Below, in pieces: positions 37,161 to 48,175 of a DNA stretch of 64,000 nt; position 1 is the stretch's first letter, and each line of letters opens with the position of its first letter. Position numbers and translations under genes: made by a program. This DNA comes from Chelonoidis abingdonii (taxonomy: Eukaryota > Chordata > Testudines > Testudinidae), in assembly GCF_003597395.2 (NCBI RefSeq), contig NC_133771.1, forward strand, positions 49,018,834-49,082,833, in the 5' to 3' direction. The notes below the pieces were generated by a model that saw only the letters and a list, made by a program, of their open reading frames with translations, was not told the origin of the DNA and did no database searches.

Positions 37161-38059
37161 AAAAAAAATTCTGTTTCAGGAGAACTGAAATAGAACTTTT
37201 TTTTGGCTTCCCAGTTGCCCTCAGGAAAAGCTCTTGTCAATTCCACAGTTCCACTCTTCCTCGCTGCTAACCACTCGCTCCAGGAGCCAGAGAGGCAATG
37301 TGCGTCTTACTTCCCTGGAACTAGTGGGGGAAGGTGAGTAGGCAGAAAGGCCCATGCTTTGCTGTGTTTTGAAAAAGTCTAGTCAACTCTGTAATAGATT
37401 CAGCAAAACATTTTGTTCTACTACAGTGACATTTTCTGACAAAACTAAGAAATACATATTTCCAGGGATTTTCTCCTTTATCTGAGTATAAATTATAAAA
37501 GCAGTGATCTTGGAAATATAAAATTTGTTTTTATGATTCTTATTACACACTATCTATTATTTATCATTACAGTATTTTATTACATTATGAAAATGGCAAC
37601 ACTCTTCCAAGATCTCACTTTTGTATCTTGCATCACTTTGAATAAGCCTGTTTTAAGACAAGGCTTCTATGTTTCATCAAGGAGTATCAGATGTGAAACA
37701 GCATGAAGGTATTTAAGAAGCCAACTCAAACAGTTCCTCCTACACAAGCATTGAGGTCTTGAGCAGTCCAGGCAAACAACGCACGTTAAAACAAAGCTTA
37801 AACTTGTTCTTCATAATAATTTTAAAAACAATATTAGCTGTCTATTTAATTTTAAAAGCAACAAAAAATATCCACCTCCCTTTCCATTGCTTAAAAGGAG
37901 TCTTGAAGTTTTAATCTCCTCAGTGTGATAGATACGCTTGTTTTGTTCTGCTTAGCTCTTGGAAGTCCAGGGGCTCTGTGTTGCTGGCCCCATGCTGCCC
38001 AGCATCCCTAGGGACATCTCTCTCCTTCATTAGGGAATTTTATCCTGAGAACCCTATGT

Positions 38060-38115
38060 AACATTTTGCAAACCTCCAGGGGTTCACAAACCAGAGTTTG
38101 GGAACCACTGCTCTG
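38060..38115. repeat. hAT end fragment
   Basis: The segment reads CCAGGGGTTCACAAACCAG and then GTTTGGGAACCACTG. The complement CAGTGGTTCCCAAAC is a common hAT-type terminus. The other end was not located. Confidence 0.5.
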
Positions 38116-38269
38116 GGGAGATGTTCAACAACTAATAGGTTTAATGCCTGTGTTTCCAATGGGAGCTGCTGGGCACTGAGCGCTTTTGGAAATCTGGTCA
38201 CTTCAATGAGATCCTAAATGGAAGCTGAAAATCTTTGAACAGTTGTGTGTGCTCCACTCTTTTGAAATC

Positions 38270-38480
38270 TGTCCTGAAAAGTTTAAAATAGACATTAGGA
38301 AGAGCTTTAAGGAGTAAGATCAATTGGGCAGTTGAACACACTAGCAAGAGATGTGGTTAAGAGAACTTCATTACAGAACAAGTTAAATAAGAATTTTAAG
38401 GAATTAGTGCAAGAAAGTTCTTCAAAATGCTGGGGGTCAAACTGAATGACTTGAGGAACTTGAATATAATCAATTATTCC
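38270..38480 (+). mobile_element. Old CR1-like 3' fragment
   Basis: The segment AAAATAGACATTAGGAAGAG, followed by a GTCAAACTGAATGACTTGAG-like stretch, follows the CR1 3' pattern with heavy divergence. Confidence 0.5.
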
Positions 38481-38738
38481 ATCATTTTGACAATATTTGC
38501 AGAGAAGAGGGCTCTAAGTTTTATAAAAATCAAAATTTAAAGCAATTCATATACAACATGATCTAAAGCCCATAGAAATAAAACATTATCAGTATTAGTC
38601 TCACCTCTTATCTGTGTTTATAGATAAACTTAAACTTTACACATATAGGTAACTAAAATCACTTTTAAAAGCTATGAAAAGAAGTTATGGAATAATCCAA
38701 GATGGATGGATATTTTACAATAAGCTTTCGATTTCAAC

Positions 38739-38792
38739 CTTTGATGCTGGCATCCCATGTAATCCAGGAAAACCAGGAAATCCACGCTCACC
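38739..38792 (-). CDS. COL21A1: Collagen Gly-X-Y exon with a Gly-to-Ala triplet, probably COL21A1
   Basis: The minus strand reads GERGFPGFPGLHGMPASK. Five triplets are regular, but the sixth is ASK where Gly is expected (codon GCA instead of GGA). In the family as I recall it, this triplet is GSK. The acceptor TTGTTTTAG is good. The donor is AAG followed by GTTGAA, which matches the consensus only at the exon end and at GT, so it is weak. The exon is 54 bp and phase 0, so skipping it would preserve frame. The Ala could be a natural helix interruption, a lineage change, a variant or a sequencing error. The collagen call is secure; use of this exon in mature transcripts is less certain. Confidence 0.82.
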
Positions 38793-38820
38793 CTAAAACA
38801 ACAAATATATTAAAATATGT

Positions 38821-38836
38821 GTATATATATATATAC
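38821..38836. repeat. (TA)n microsatellite
   Basis: A short TA dinucleotide run immediately upstream of a collagen exon on the minus strand. Confidence 0.85.
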
Positions 38837-40384
38837 ATAAATAATATTTTCATAACCCAACTGATTAACAAACCAAGAAAAGACTTAAAACAAAATGGCC
38901 TGATACAAACCACTGAAGTAAATGGAGCAATTCCCACTGACTTCCCAAGGCTTTGGAGAAACCCAGTCTGAACAACATGAGCTAGTGGTGCCAATGTTGC
39001 CAGTATTGGATAATTATTTTTAATGCTACATTAGTTCTCTTCTCAAGGCCCACTTGTACCACAATGCCTATATTGGCTCAGATAGTTAACAGTTCACATT
39101 TCTTTATGAAATTACAAAACTAAAGTTATATATTGTACATGTGAACACAAGTATATGCATATAACCAACAGACATATGTTTACAACAATTGTACACTGCC
39201 ATCACCCTTTCTATGTTGCTCATCAGCAGCTTACAAATCCACATAGGCCAATCTTAGCCCCTAGGAATGGTCAGAGTCCTGCCCTCAATTCTGTTCATTG
39301 CTGTGCCATGGGGAGCAAGTGACATATAGGAGGGATGCTTTCATACACATAGACCCCACTTGACACTATCAAGCATCCTGGCTGTTCATTTCCCTGCTGA
39401 TCTCATCGAAACTCCACCCTAATGAGAAGGGTGAGCATTTGTGAGCAGGTACAGCATTAGAGACATTTAAAAAAAAACAACAAACATATAGGCAGTTCAA
39501 ATAAGCAGTTCCCTTTTTATGGAAAGAAAAACTTGATAAAAGCAATTGGCCATAAAAAAATTAAGTTGTCCACATTTCTGTGGGAAAGCATCATGAGCTA
39601 AGCTTTGTTTATGAGTTTGGTCTTCCTGTTGTCATTGCAACTGCCAAATGTCAGGATTCTCAATACTTTTGCTATTGATACTGGAGATATTTATTTGATT
39701 ATTATTTTCAAGCTCACTTGAACTATTCCAACAGAGGCTAAATTGTATCTCGCTGCCACCTGTGCTTAAAAAGCTAGAGAAAGATACTTTAGTTGACAGA
39801 TTTTATTTTAATCAGGCAACAGAGCATTTGAACATTTACTTCCATTGCCAGTTTCCATGGCTTGTCTACTTAAATACACTGACTTTAAATTTAACAACAC
39901 ATTTAAATTAGTTTCAGACAAAAGAGGAGAAAATTAGAATAAATTATGCTGCCCACTTAGTGATTTTATGTAATATTTCAGGTATAAGAAAAGAAGGAAT
40001 GAACAATGGAAGACACTGTCAGGGGGAGGGGGAGAGAGCTGGAGGATTCCCAACAGCTGCAGTACCCAGCATGCCCTAAAGGAAGGCGGCAGATTGTAGG
40101 AAACACTGTACAAGCCTGAGATTCAGCATCAGGCTGTTTCTCCTTCAGGATCTTAGGCTCTGGTGGGGAGGGGATGTGGGTGTCTGGGATGGGGGCTGCA
40201 CCACAAGTAGGCTCTGGGAGGGTAGGGGGTGTGGATGTCTGGCGCTCATGCTAGGCTCTTGGGAGAACGGGGACAGAGAAACAGGAACTGGGTTGTTGTA
40301 GGAGTTTCCTTAATTCCCTACTGCTAGGGGAATTTTTTTGTGTCTGTACTGTTACAGACATAGTTGCTGATAGGTATTTTGAAA

Positions 40385-40530
40385 TAAATTACAAAATAAT
40401 TGAAACTGGCATGATTGCATAGTGTTATTTTGACAAATAAAATACGCAACAATTTTCAGAATATTAAAATACTGCGCACAGAATTTTTATTTTTTTGGCG
40501 CAGAATTCCCTTAGGTGTAATTTAATAACT
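40385..40530 (+). repeat. Right end of the 8096-8907 repeat family
   Basis: The segment contains GCACAGAATTTTTATTTTTT followed by GGCGCAGAATTCCCTTAGG, parallel to the end of the element at 8800-8907. The partner end was not found with certainty; the G-rich block at 40005-40270 may belong to it. Confidence 0.5.
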
Positions 40531-40887
40531 GCTGTCAGCTGTGTTCCTGTAAGATGCACACTTGAGCGGCCACGCAGGAGAGATTTAAGTGCCGCCCACC
40601 AGATTAGGAAAGCACTCACAGCCAGCAGCATGTGTTCGGATGCCACTCCCCCACATTGCTCCATCCTGCAGCTGCTCCTGGGACCCTCCTGCTGACTGTG
40701 AAGAGTATGGGGGAGACGGTGCTGGTGTGCCCCTTCCCCCCACTCCTGTAGCCCATCTCCACAAAGCAGGGGCAAGGAAGGGGACACAGCCTGGCTCAGG
40801 ACTCAGAGCTGCTGCAGGAAGGGTGAGTGTCTTTCTTAAAGAGACAGTGCACTGATTCTGAGATTTTCCCAACAGTCTGCTCACACA

Positions 40888-40904
40888 GTCTCTCTCTCTC
40901 TCTC
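40888..40904. repeat. (TC)n microsatellite
   Basis: An uninterrupted TC dinucleotide run. Confidence 0.9.
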
Positions 40905-41029
40905 CCCTTCCCCATATATCCCATCTCCAAGAGATGGGAAGCGGAGACAACATGGCTCAGGACACAGTAGGAGAGCTTTCAGTGTGTGTCTTAAAGAGAC
41001 AGGGCATCTCTCAGAAACTTTCCCAGCAG

Positions 41030-41262
41030 CTAACGCACACAGTCTCCATGACACATACAGTCTCTGTGTCACACTCTGTGTCACACACACAGTCTCTGTG
41101 TAAAACACACATACAGTGTCTGTGTCATGTGGTCGCACACCATCTGTGTCACATGCACACACTGAGTCTCACACACATAGTATCTGTGTCACACACACAC
41201 AAACACTGTCTCTGTGTCACACACACTGTGTAAAGCACATACAGAGTCTCTGTCTCACAATC
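41030..41262. repeat. CA/TG-rich minisatellite
   Basis: An irregular unit close to CACACAGTCTCTGTGTCA recurs about ten times with varied spacing. Because CACA and TGTG blocks alternate, the array can also form hairpins. Confidence 0.8.
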
Positions 41263-41534
41263 TTTTTCTCACACTCACCTCCCAACACATATTTGTATTG
41301 TTGTTGTTACTTCTTGGTACTTCCTGCAACGCATATATATTCTCTGTAATTTTATTCTTTCAAAGTATGTTATTTTAGTGTTTTGACAGGTCTATGCATT
41401 TCATATTTTTTATTTCTCTTACACTTAAATTTAATTCTTTAAGTAGTGAGTTCTAAAATACCTAACTTGTCCTTGCTGGTGTAATTATCCCTACTTAACC
41501 TTTAAAAAATATATCTAGGCTTTTTGTTTCTACT

Positions 41535-41617
41535 TGTGGCGCACATCCACACATTATCTTGGTGCACATAACAAAATTTATTCCACACATGGATGGAAAA
41601 AATTAGAGGGAACATTG
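41535..41617. repeat. Right end of palindromic MITE family
   Basis: The segment shares TGCACATAACAAAATT, then CACATGGATGG and the terminal GAGGGAACATTG with the element at 5314-5428. Only this half is recognisable. Confidence 0.55.
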
Positions 41618-42389
41618 GCTGTCAGTGATTTGTTGCAAACTAGCCATTTGTAACAAAGTGCTTCCCTTAGAATCACAAACTATATGTTATTGTAGTTTGA
41701 ATGCTCTTTAAACGTGTAATAAGGGATTTATGTTAAGAGATTTTGTGCCATGTTTAGGATTTTTAGGACATACTCTATTAGGGATCATTAGCTACATTCA
41801 TAAAAAATAAACTTTGATTTGGAAAAGAATAGTGCCTGTGACAATTACTTTATCAGAAGGTTGTACACATGTCCTTTAATGTTTTTCCTTAACAATCCCA
41901 GAAACTTATACCTCAGGAAGGACAACTTAAGGAGGCAATACACAGGTTATTCCAGGAATGCCCAAAATTTTTGGTGGGTAACACCATGAGGGCTTGGATG
42001 TTGCTGACTCTGTGTCAATGTGATGACAACAAAGAAGATAAGGTGATAAAATGAACATTTTGAAAAGAAGCTTCATGAGATACAAGAGAACCCGTGTAAA
42101 GAATCAGGTCTCTAACCAAACGACAGGCATGAAGGAGGTCCTTGATGAATCTCAATACTGTAGGTTCTGAAAAACGGAATGTGACTAAACTGGTACATGA
42201 AGCACTGTCAAGCGCACTTTGAAAGAGCTAAATGCCAATCCCAACTGTTTCAGAAGCAGCATATAGTCCAGAATCATTGTTTTGATCTGCCCCTATAGAA
42301 AACCTTTTTTAATTTTGCAAAAAATATTCTGCTAATGGAAGCTTTACTGCTTTGCATAAGAATTTCTTGAACCTATCTTGATCACTCTT

Positions 42390-42680
42390 TTAGTGATGCA
42401 CATCCAGGCAGCATCCAGGCCATCAGCTGCAGTGACCTGGTCCTGATTTAGACCTGCAAGCCCATTCGAGAGCTTGGCAGCTACAATATTCAAGATTGCC
42501 CGGCCAGAGCTATCCTGCCACCCCTGGGGAAAGTTGCCATAAACTCCTCCATCCCTGGAACCGACAGCCAACTGCGACCGGACATCGTCATCATCAACAA
42601 GGACCAGAAGAAGATCATCATGGTGGACGTCACAGTTCCATTCAAGAACAGGACCCCAGCCTTTCATGATGCCTGAGTAT
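42390..42680 (+). pseudogene. Fragment of an R2-type LINE endonuclease region
   Basis: On the plus strand from about 42560 the frame reads IPGTDSQLRPDIVIINKDQ and continues to VDVTVPFKNRTPAFHDA before a stop at about 42674. The RPD...VDVTVPF pattern is that of the restriction-like endonuclease domain at the C-terminus of R2-clade non-LTR retrotransposons and relatives. Upstream frames are broken, and no reverse-transcriptase core is visible. The 148-codon open frame on the opposite strand is only its antisense shadow. The exact clade cannot be settled by eye. The surrounding 41880-43330 sequence is otherwise unexplained. Confidence 0.6.
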
Positions 42681-43782
42681 GGAGTTTTTGAACCTAGATC
42701 TTCTGAGTCCAATGCCACTCTCATAGATTGTTCTAAGAGATGGAACTTGAGTCTGGCATATTGTGACATTCTGGTTTGAGTGAAGAACAAAAAAGCATCT
42801 GCTTTGGATATGGGATTTACCAGGCAGAAGAGGCACTTGCTCTGCTAGTCTTTAAGAAAAGTTAGTCCAACACAGGACAAGCAAGACTTGAAGGCCACAG
42901 GTTCTGAGTCCACCATCTTAAAGTCATTGTACAGAGAGGTCTGTATGGCCAAGGTATATTACAGAGGGCTCTGTTCAAAACTGCCATCCAGAAGAGGATT
43001 ATTCTGTCCAAGAAACTGTAAGAACAGAAGGCTGTTCTGAAATGTTTCAGAAGTTTAGAAAAAGATCGCTCACGCTAGAGATTTCAGCAGATAGGGACAT
43101 TGCCCGGTACTATCTTGCTGTCATGGGTAGTAAGAGGGAACCAGGGAAGGATCATGGTCACCCCACCCTTTATGCTCTCATGTGGGTGCACCAGATGGCT
43201 CAGGTTGCATGCAGAGTCCTTATGGACACTGCTAGTGAAAAGAATCCAGTCTCATGTGCAGGGGCAATTACAATGGGATCCACATTGACATACAATCAAA
43301 AAAGAATGGACACATACTTTACTAAAAAGCAATAAAATACAGAAAAACACAAGGAAAGGGACCTTCTTCATGAAGTTGACTTAAATGTCAAGATTCATGC
43401 AGGCAGTAACTTAGGCCTGTGCAGAGTCCAGGGGGCCTCTACACTGGTGCACAGGTCCACACACACATTCACACATGACAGGATGCAGGCCCTAGTAATA
43501 ACAATTTATAAGGTAGTACTATCAGGCATGTCTTCCTATAAGTAATTAAGTGTTTAAAACAGGCAGTTTTAAATACAGTCTAACTGTACATATTTAAGAG
43601 TAAAATACCTGCAGATCTTGTAAAAACAATCTTCATACTTCCATTGCCCTTGATTAAAAGTGAATGTAGCCATAATTTATGTTCATTTAATTATAGATTA
43701 ACTAAAACAGTCTGCAGCGGAAACGCCTAGCTTTAAATTAGCCAATGTGGAAACGCCTAGAAGTAATGGGATGAAATTAAGA

Positions 43783-44015
43783 AATGAAAATGTAGGCTGA
43801 ATATTAGGAAAACATTCCTCATGGTGAGAACTACTCTACAGCGGAAAAAATTTCTAAGGAAAGTGGTGGAAGCCCCATGTCTTGGCACATTTCAAGGTAA
43901 GCTGGACAAAGCATGAGCAAATATATTTTAAGACACAGTCCTCCAGTGGCAGGGGAATAGACTAGATGACCTAAGAAGTCTTTTTCATCTTTAATGTCTA
44001 ACTCTCTGAAATGCA
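43783..44015 (+). mobile_element. Old CR1 LINE 3' fragment
   Basis: The segment begins near GGCTGAATATTAGGAAAACA and runs through GGAAAGTGGTGGAAGCCCC to GACTAGATGACCTAAGAAG. It is a diverged CR1 3' region in plus orientation. Confidence 0.75.
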
Positions 44016-44582
44016 AACAAATGTCAAGAAGTGAAAGAAAAGAATACAATCATTACTGAATATTGCCCATTACTGACTTAACAATTTTGTTTAACATAAG
44101 AGTCCCAATGAAGCAAAGCACATAAGCACATATTTAACTTGAAGCATATCATTAAGTGCTTTGCTGAACAGGGGCCTTAAGAAGATTCAACAATCTGCTT
44201 TGCTGAATTACAGCCCTAATAATAAGGAAATCCTGGGGGCTATCTTTGGGCCTGAAGAGAAAAAAGAGATGGAAAAGAACAATTTCATTAATCATAGATA
44301 ACCTGCTATTCAGGCATATGTCAATATCACTTTCCATCTACTATACTTTTTAAAAATGAAATTAGCAGTCACATTAAAGGTCTTAACTGATAGTATTATT
44401 GTATATACAATATTTTAAAGATGATACATCTTATTAAAAATGGAAATACTAGCCTAAGCACAAAATTTCAGTTCTGACTTAATTGTCTTGGTAGTAAATC
44501 ACTTTTAAACAAGTTTCATATGGAAATACCAAGGCCGTTACTTGTACTAAGCAAAATTCTAAATATTAAAGTAACTTTTTAC

Positions 44583-44636
44583 CTTTGCACCATCTCTCCC
44601 TGCTTCTCCCTTGGTACCCTGTAAGCCATGGGGCCC
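44583..44636 (-). CDS. COL21A1: Collagen Gly-X-Y exon, probably COL21A1
   Basis: The minus strand reads GPHGLQGTKGEAGRDGAK, six uninterrupted Gly-X-Y triplets in 54 bp. The acceptor CTCTCTTAG and the donor GTAAAA flank it. The donor lacks G at +5 but has AAG before the junction. It is separated from the upstream exon by an intron of only 178 bp, so the two form a tight pair before a 5.8-kb intron. Charged residues in the Y positions (K, R) suit triple-helix stability. It continues in phase 0. The gene name is inferred from the whole exon series; the collagen call is direct. Confidence 0.9.
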
Positions 44637-44814
44637 CTAAGAGAGAAAAAAATACACACATTTAAATTTTTTTACTCATTTCTTTTACAGAAAAGGACCA
44701 GATCCTGCAAGTGCTCCACACTCTGGACTCTCAATGAAATAAATGGAAATAGTATGAGTACTTACAGGATTTGGCTTAGATTTCCACATTGTAGAAAAGA
44801 TAAAAGGAGCTTAC
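44637..44814 (-). other. Short collagen intron, 178 bp
   Basis: This is the intron between the first two collagen exons of the window. It begins GTAAGC and ends TCTCTCTTAG on the minus strand. It contains no recognisable repeat, unlike the long introns around it. Confidence 0.85.
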
Positions 44815-44868
44815 TTGAATCCCTGGGGATCCTGGAACACCTGGAGTTCCTGCTATTCCTTGATATCC
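44815..44868 (-). CDS. COL21A1: Collagen Gly-X-Y exon, probably COL21A1 (first in window)
   Basis: On the minus strand this reads GYQGIAGTPGVPGSPGIQ, six perfect Gly-X-Y triplets in 54 bp, the classic unit size for collagen triple-helix exons. The acceptor is a pyrimidine-rich tract ending TTAG just above 44868, and the donor is GTAAGC just below 44815. It starts in phase 0 on a Gly codon and keeps frame with the next exon. Collagen XXI is a FACIT-like secreted extracellular-matrix chain with an N-terminal von Willebrand A domain, a laminin-G/TSPN-like domain and interrupted collagen domains. Only helix exons are in this window. The assignment rests on remembered similarity of this and neighbouring peptides to vertebrate COL21A1. 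Another FACIT chain is the main alternative. That it is a collagen exon is close to certain. Confidence 0.9.
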
Positions 44869-45678
44869 CTAAGAAAAAAACCAAGACATTATAGCTAACT
44901 ATATGCAGAAGTTTGCAAACAATTATTTAAAATATCTTAGTTACAGCAACTGAGTTGGTCACAAGGACTAAGGTTAAGGCTGCAAAACTACAACAGTTTC
45001 CATTAGAACCTCATGTTTAAGACTCATATTTCAACTTTGTGGAACTTTCACTTTTGGGGCTGAAATTTGCCATTGTCTTCACTGAAGGTGAATTTTTCTC
45101 ATGAGTAACCAAAACCCCTTCAGCTGCTTTAGAATTTTTGACAAGCAAGAGAATGGAGGGGAACGTATCACATATTTTTATTTTTCCACTGTAAAGAGAC
45201 AAAAAAAACATATACACGGGTCTTTTATATGAAGCTAATCAAAAACCGGCTGAACTTTGAAACTCAAATTTGGTTATAGAAAATAACCCTTATGGAAGAG
45301 GCCCTGCTTTGCTATGTTTAAAGTAACTGCTTTTAAAATAACAATTATTAATAATAATGCTGCATTGAGAGTATGCAGTTTGAAAATTCTGTTAAACTGT
45401 CAACTATACACTTAAGGATAAGTGACAGGGCATGCTGGCCCTTTAAGAGCAGAGGCAGGCACTGTTTCAGGGAACAAGTGACATGAGGGAAGGGGATTAG
45501 GAATAGGAATGAGAATTTAAGACAGCTTCAGTGATGGTAATCTCTGGCATTCCTCACTAGCAACTGGCACTGGAGGAAGAAGAGATTACTAAAAAAATGC
45601 CCTCATGGTACTTAAGCATACTTAACAGAAAAAGAAGTTGCCCCATTAATTGGCCAGAATTTAAGTCCATGCCTCACT

Positions 45679-45711
<33 letters not shown>

Positions 45712-45926
45712 GTGAAGAGTTACCTGCTTCACCTAAGAAGCACTTCAGAGTAACTACTACAGTCGCTGGACCATGCCTTTCACAAAGCTTTGCAATGGGA
45801 GCAGACCTCCTGTTTAGAAGTGGCAAGGCTTTACAGGCAGCCTTTAAACATAAGCAGAGAAGGAGGAGAAGGTGAGCTTTCATTTGATTCAGTTGAAGTA
45901 ACATATGCTTCCAACATACAAAATAA
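44869..45926. other. Intronic stretch upstream of the first collagen exon
   Basis: No exon is visible. The segment 45425-45600 shares CTGGCCCTTTAAGAG with the possible LTR at 18968, suggesting an old repeat. The (CA)n run lies within it. Confidence 0.45.
45680..45709. repeat. (CA)n microsatellite, about 15 units
   Basis: An uninterrupted CA dinucleotide run, long enough to be variable between individuals. Confidence 0.95.
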
Positions 45927-46175
45927 GGCCATGTCTACACAAGCACTTTTGTCGGTATAACTTATGTGAAAAAAACCACCCCTCTGAGTGACATAAGTTA
46001 CACTGACAGACGCGCCGATGTGGACAGTGCTACCGCCGCTCGTTGGAGGTGGTTTAATTATGTTGATGGGAGAGTTCTCTCCCATTGTCAATAGTGTCTA
46101 TACGAACAATCTTACAGTGGCACAGCTACACCAATACAGTTGTGCTTCTGTAAGTTCACCAGTATAGCTTTGGCC
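45927..46175. mobile_element. Harbinger-type MITE, 249 bp, TAA duplication
   Basis: The left end GGCCATGTCTACACAAGC and the right end AGTATAGCTTTGGCC are imperfect inverted copies. The flanks are TAA at 45924-45926 and 46176-46178. The terminal motif GTCTACAC is shared with the long element at 51991. Confidence 0.78.
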
Positions 46176-46178
46176 TAA

Positions 46179-47538
46179 GATAGAAGGAGGAGTTGTCCTC
46201 TGACAGAATAGGAAGAAAAATAAGTGGAATTTTTTCTAACTGTAAAATGACTACTTCTACTGTAAAATTCTGGGGCTACTGGGTTTAACCCCTTCAGTTA
46301 TCAGGTGAAGCAGCCAAAACTGAATCCAAGATCATATATTCTTTTGTTTAATTTAAATGGATGAATCCCAAAACAATCGATCCTCCAATTCTGAGAAACT
46401 AAAAATGCTGAGAAGACAGACAAAGCCAAATTCACTAAAACAAAGTTCTAGTACCGAATCTCTGTACAGGTAAAGAAGAACTAACGGAACCATTTCAGAA
46501 GTTTTATTTGTTTTCTATACAAGTCATGTAGCTAATAAACCAAGCCAAAATTACTGGCTGGGACAATGCTTGCCATACCCTTTTCCAGAAAGAAATTTGA
46601 GAAGATGCCCTAAAATCCAAATGGGTAATGTTTAACAAAGCAGGGAACAGAACTCTAGGGCTCTGTTACACATCTATCCTATAGCAAGTCTTTCCCTTTT
46701 AGTGGCCAGAGATAGTTCTAGCAGAATAAGCTTTAACTGAAAATGGAGGAGCATTCCCAGCTTGCCTATAAGCCTCAAAAGTAGCTGAAACAATTCAACT
46801 AGCCAGGATGCCTTAAAAACTGTCTGTCCCTTTATTTCTTATCCAAGAAAAACAAAAAGTTTGTCGGACTTTCTGTAAGAAATAGTCATACATAAATAAA
46901 ATGTTAGTGCACTTTTCAGATCTAAGAAATGCAATTTCCTCTCCTCCTTTTTCTTATTGGGAAGGATCATAAGGAGAGAAGAATAATTTCCTGGCTGAAT
47001 TTGATTTCAGAATACACTATGTGAATGGAAGATAGAAGAGGAGTCCTCACACCAACCTGGCTTTCTGAAATGGCAAATTTAGCTCAGAGATAGACCTTGT
47101 AACATGATCTCACTGCCAACAGAACAAATGGCTCTGACAAAGGTTGACCTAATGGAAAGATGGAATAGGGAAACTACAAGTAAAAAAACACTCAAACGGA
47201 GTTTCACACAAAGCTAAGATGACAACAATTAACCTCCAGAGCAGAACTAACCTAAAGTTGGTTTGAATGACTACAGACACATTGGAAACTGGAATTATCA
47301 ACATCAGCTTTAACACACAGGCACTCGTTTTGTAATAGCACCTGTTAGTTAAATTATCCTGCAGGAAGGGAGTACTTTATTGAAATATTTGACTACCATC
47401 AAGCCACATAACCTACACACACACAGAGAAAGAGGCCAACACACAGAGTATGGATTAAAAAACCAAGAAGAAACAGAAATGACAAGTGATCATAATCTAG
47501 TTGGTGTAAATGAAACATGCTGGGGTAACTCTCCTAAT
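46179..47538. other. Intronic stretch without recognised feature
   Basis: AT-rich unique-looking sequence with no long open frame and no clear repeat. Confidence 0.45.
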
Positions 47539-48175
47539 TAGGTCCCTACCAAACTCATGGTCAATTTTGGTCAATTTCACAGTCATAGGATTTTAAGAAT
47601 TGTAAATTTCATGATTTCAGATATTTAAATTTGAAATTTCACAGTATTATAATTTTAGGGGTCCTGACCCAAAAAGGAGTTGTGGGAGGGTTGCAAGGTT
47701 ATTGCTGGGGGGGGTTGTGTTACAGCTACCCTTACTTTTGCAGTGCTGCTGTCAGCGGCTCTGCCTTCAGAGCTGGGCAGCCAGAGAGTGGCGGCTGCTG
47801 ACCGGGAGCCCAGCTCTGAAGGCAGAGCCGCTGCCAGCAGTAGCGCAGAAGTAAGAATGGCACGGTATGGTATTGCCACCCTTACTTCTGCGCTGCTGCT
47901 GGCAGAATGCTGCCTTCAGAGCTAGGTGCCTGACCAACAGCTGCCACCCTCTGGCCACCTAGCTCTGAAAGCAGCGCAGAAAAGGGTGGCAATACCATGA
48001 CCCACCTAAAATAACCTTGCAATCCCCCTGCAACCACCTTTTGGGTCAGGACAGCCAGTTTAAGAAACGCTGATCTCCCCTGTGAAATCTGTATAGTATA
48101 GGGTAAAAGCACACAAAAACCAGATTTCATGGTCCGTGATGCATTTTTCATGGCTACGAATTTGGTAGGGCCCTA
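47539..48175. mobile_element. hAT-type element, 637 bp, with 8-bp duplication
   Basis: The termini TAGGTCCCTACCAAA and TTTGGTAGGGCCCTA are inverted copies. CTCCTAAT (47531-47538) and CTCATAAT (48176-48183) match at 7 of 8 positions. The interior holds a GC-rich nested palindrome at 47730-47990 built from CTGCCTTCAGAGCT-type arms, so the element can fold extensively. No transposase frame is present. Confidence 0.85.

Larger units (their letters stand above)
36844..38738 (-). other. Collagen intron, 1.9 kb, with weak GTTGAA donor
   Basis: The intron begins GTTGAA and ends TTGTTGTAG on the minus strand. It carries a Penelope-like 3' end at 37069-37160, a hAT end fragment near 38060-38115 and an old CR1 fragment near 38270-38480. 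Confidence 0.72.
38793..44582 (-). other. Collagen intron, 5.79 kb, repeat-bearing
   Basis: The intron begins GTAAAA and ends TTGTTTTAG on the minus strand. It contains the GC-rich 40005-40300 stretch, a repeat end near 40385-40530, a CA/TG-rich minisatellite, a palindromic MITE end, an R2-type endonuclease fragment and an old CR1 fragment. I see no further exon in it. Confidence 0.75.

Noticed and set aside
40934..41233. His/Ser/Thr-rich open frames
   Set aside because: Translations of the CA/TG-rich minisatellite.
42344..42790. 148-codon minus-strand open frame
   Set aside because: It is antisense to the R2-type endonuclease fragment and has no domain of its own.
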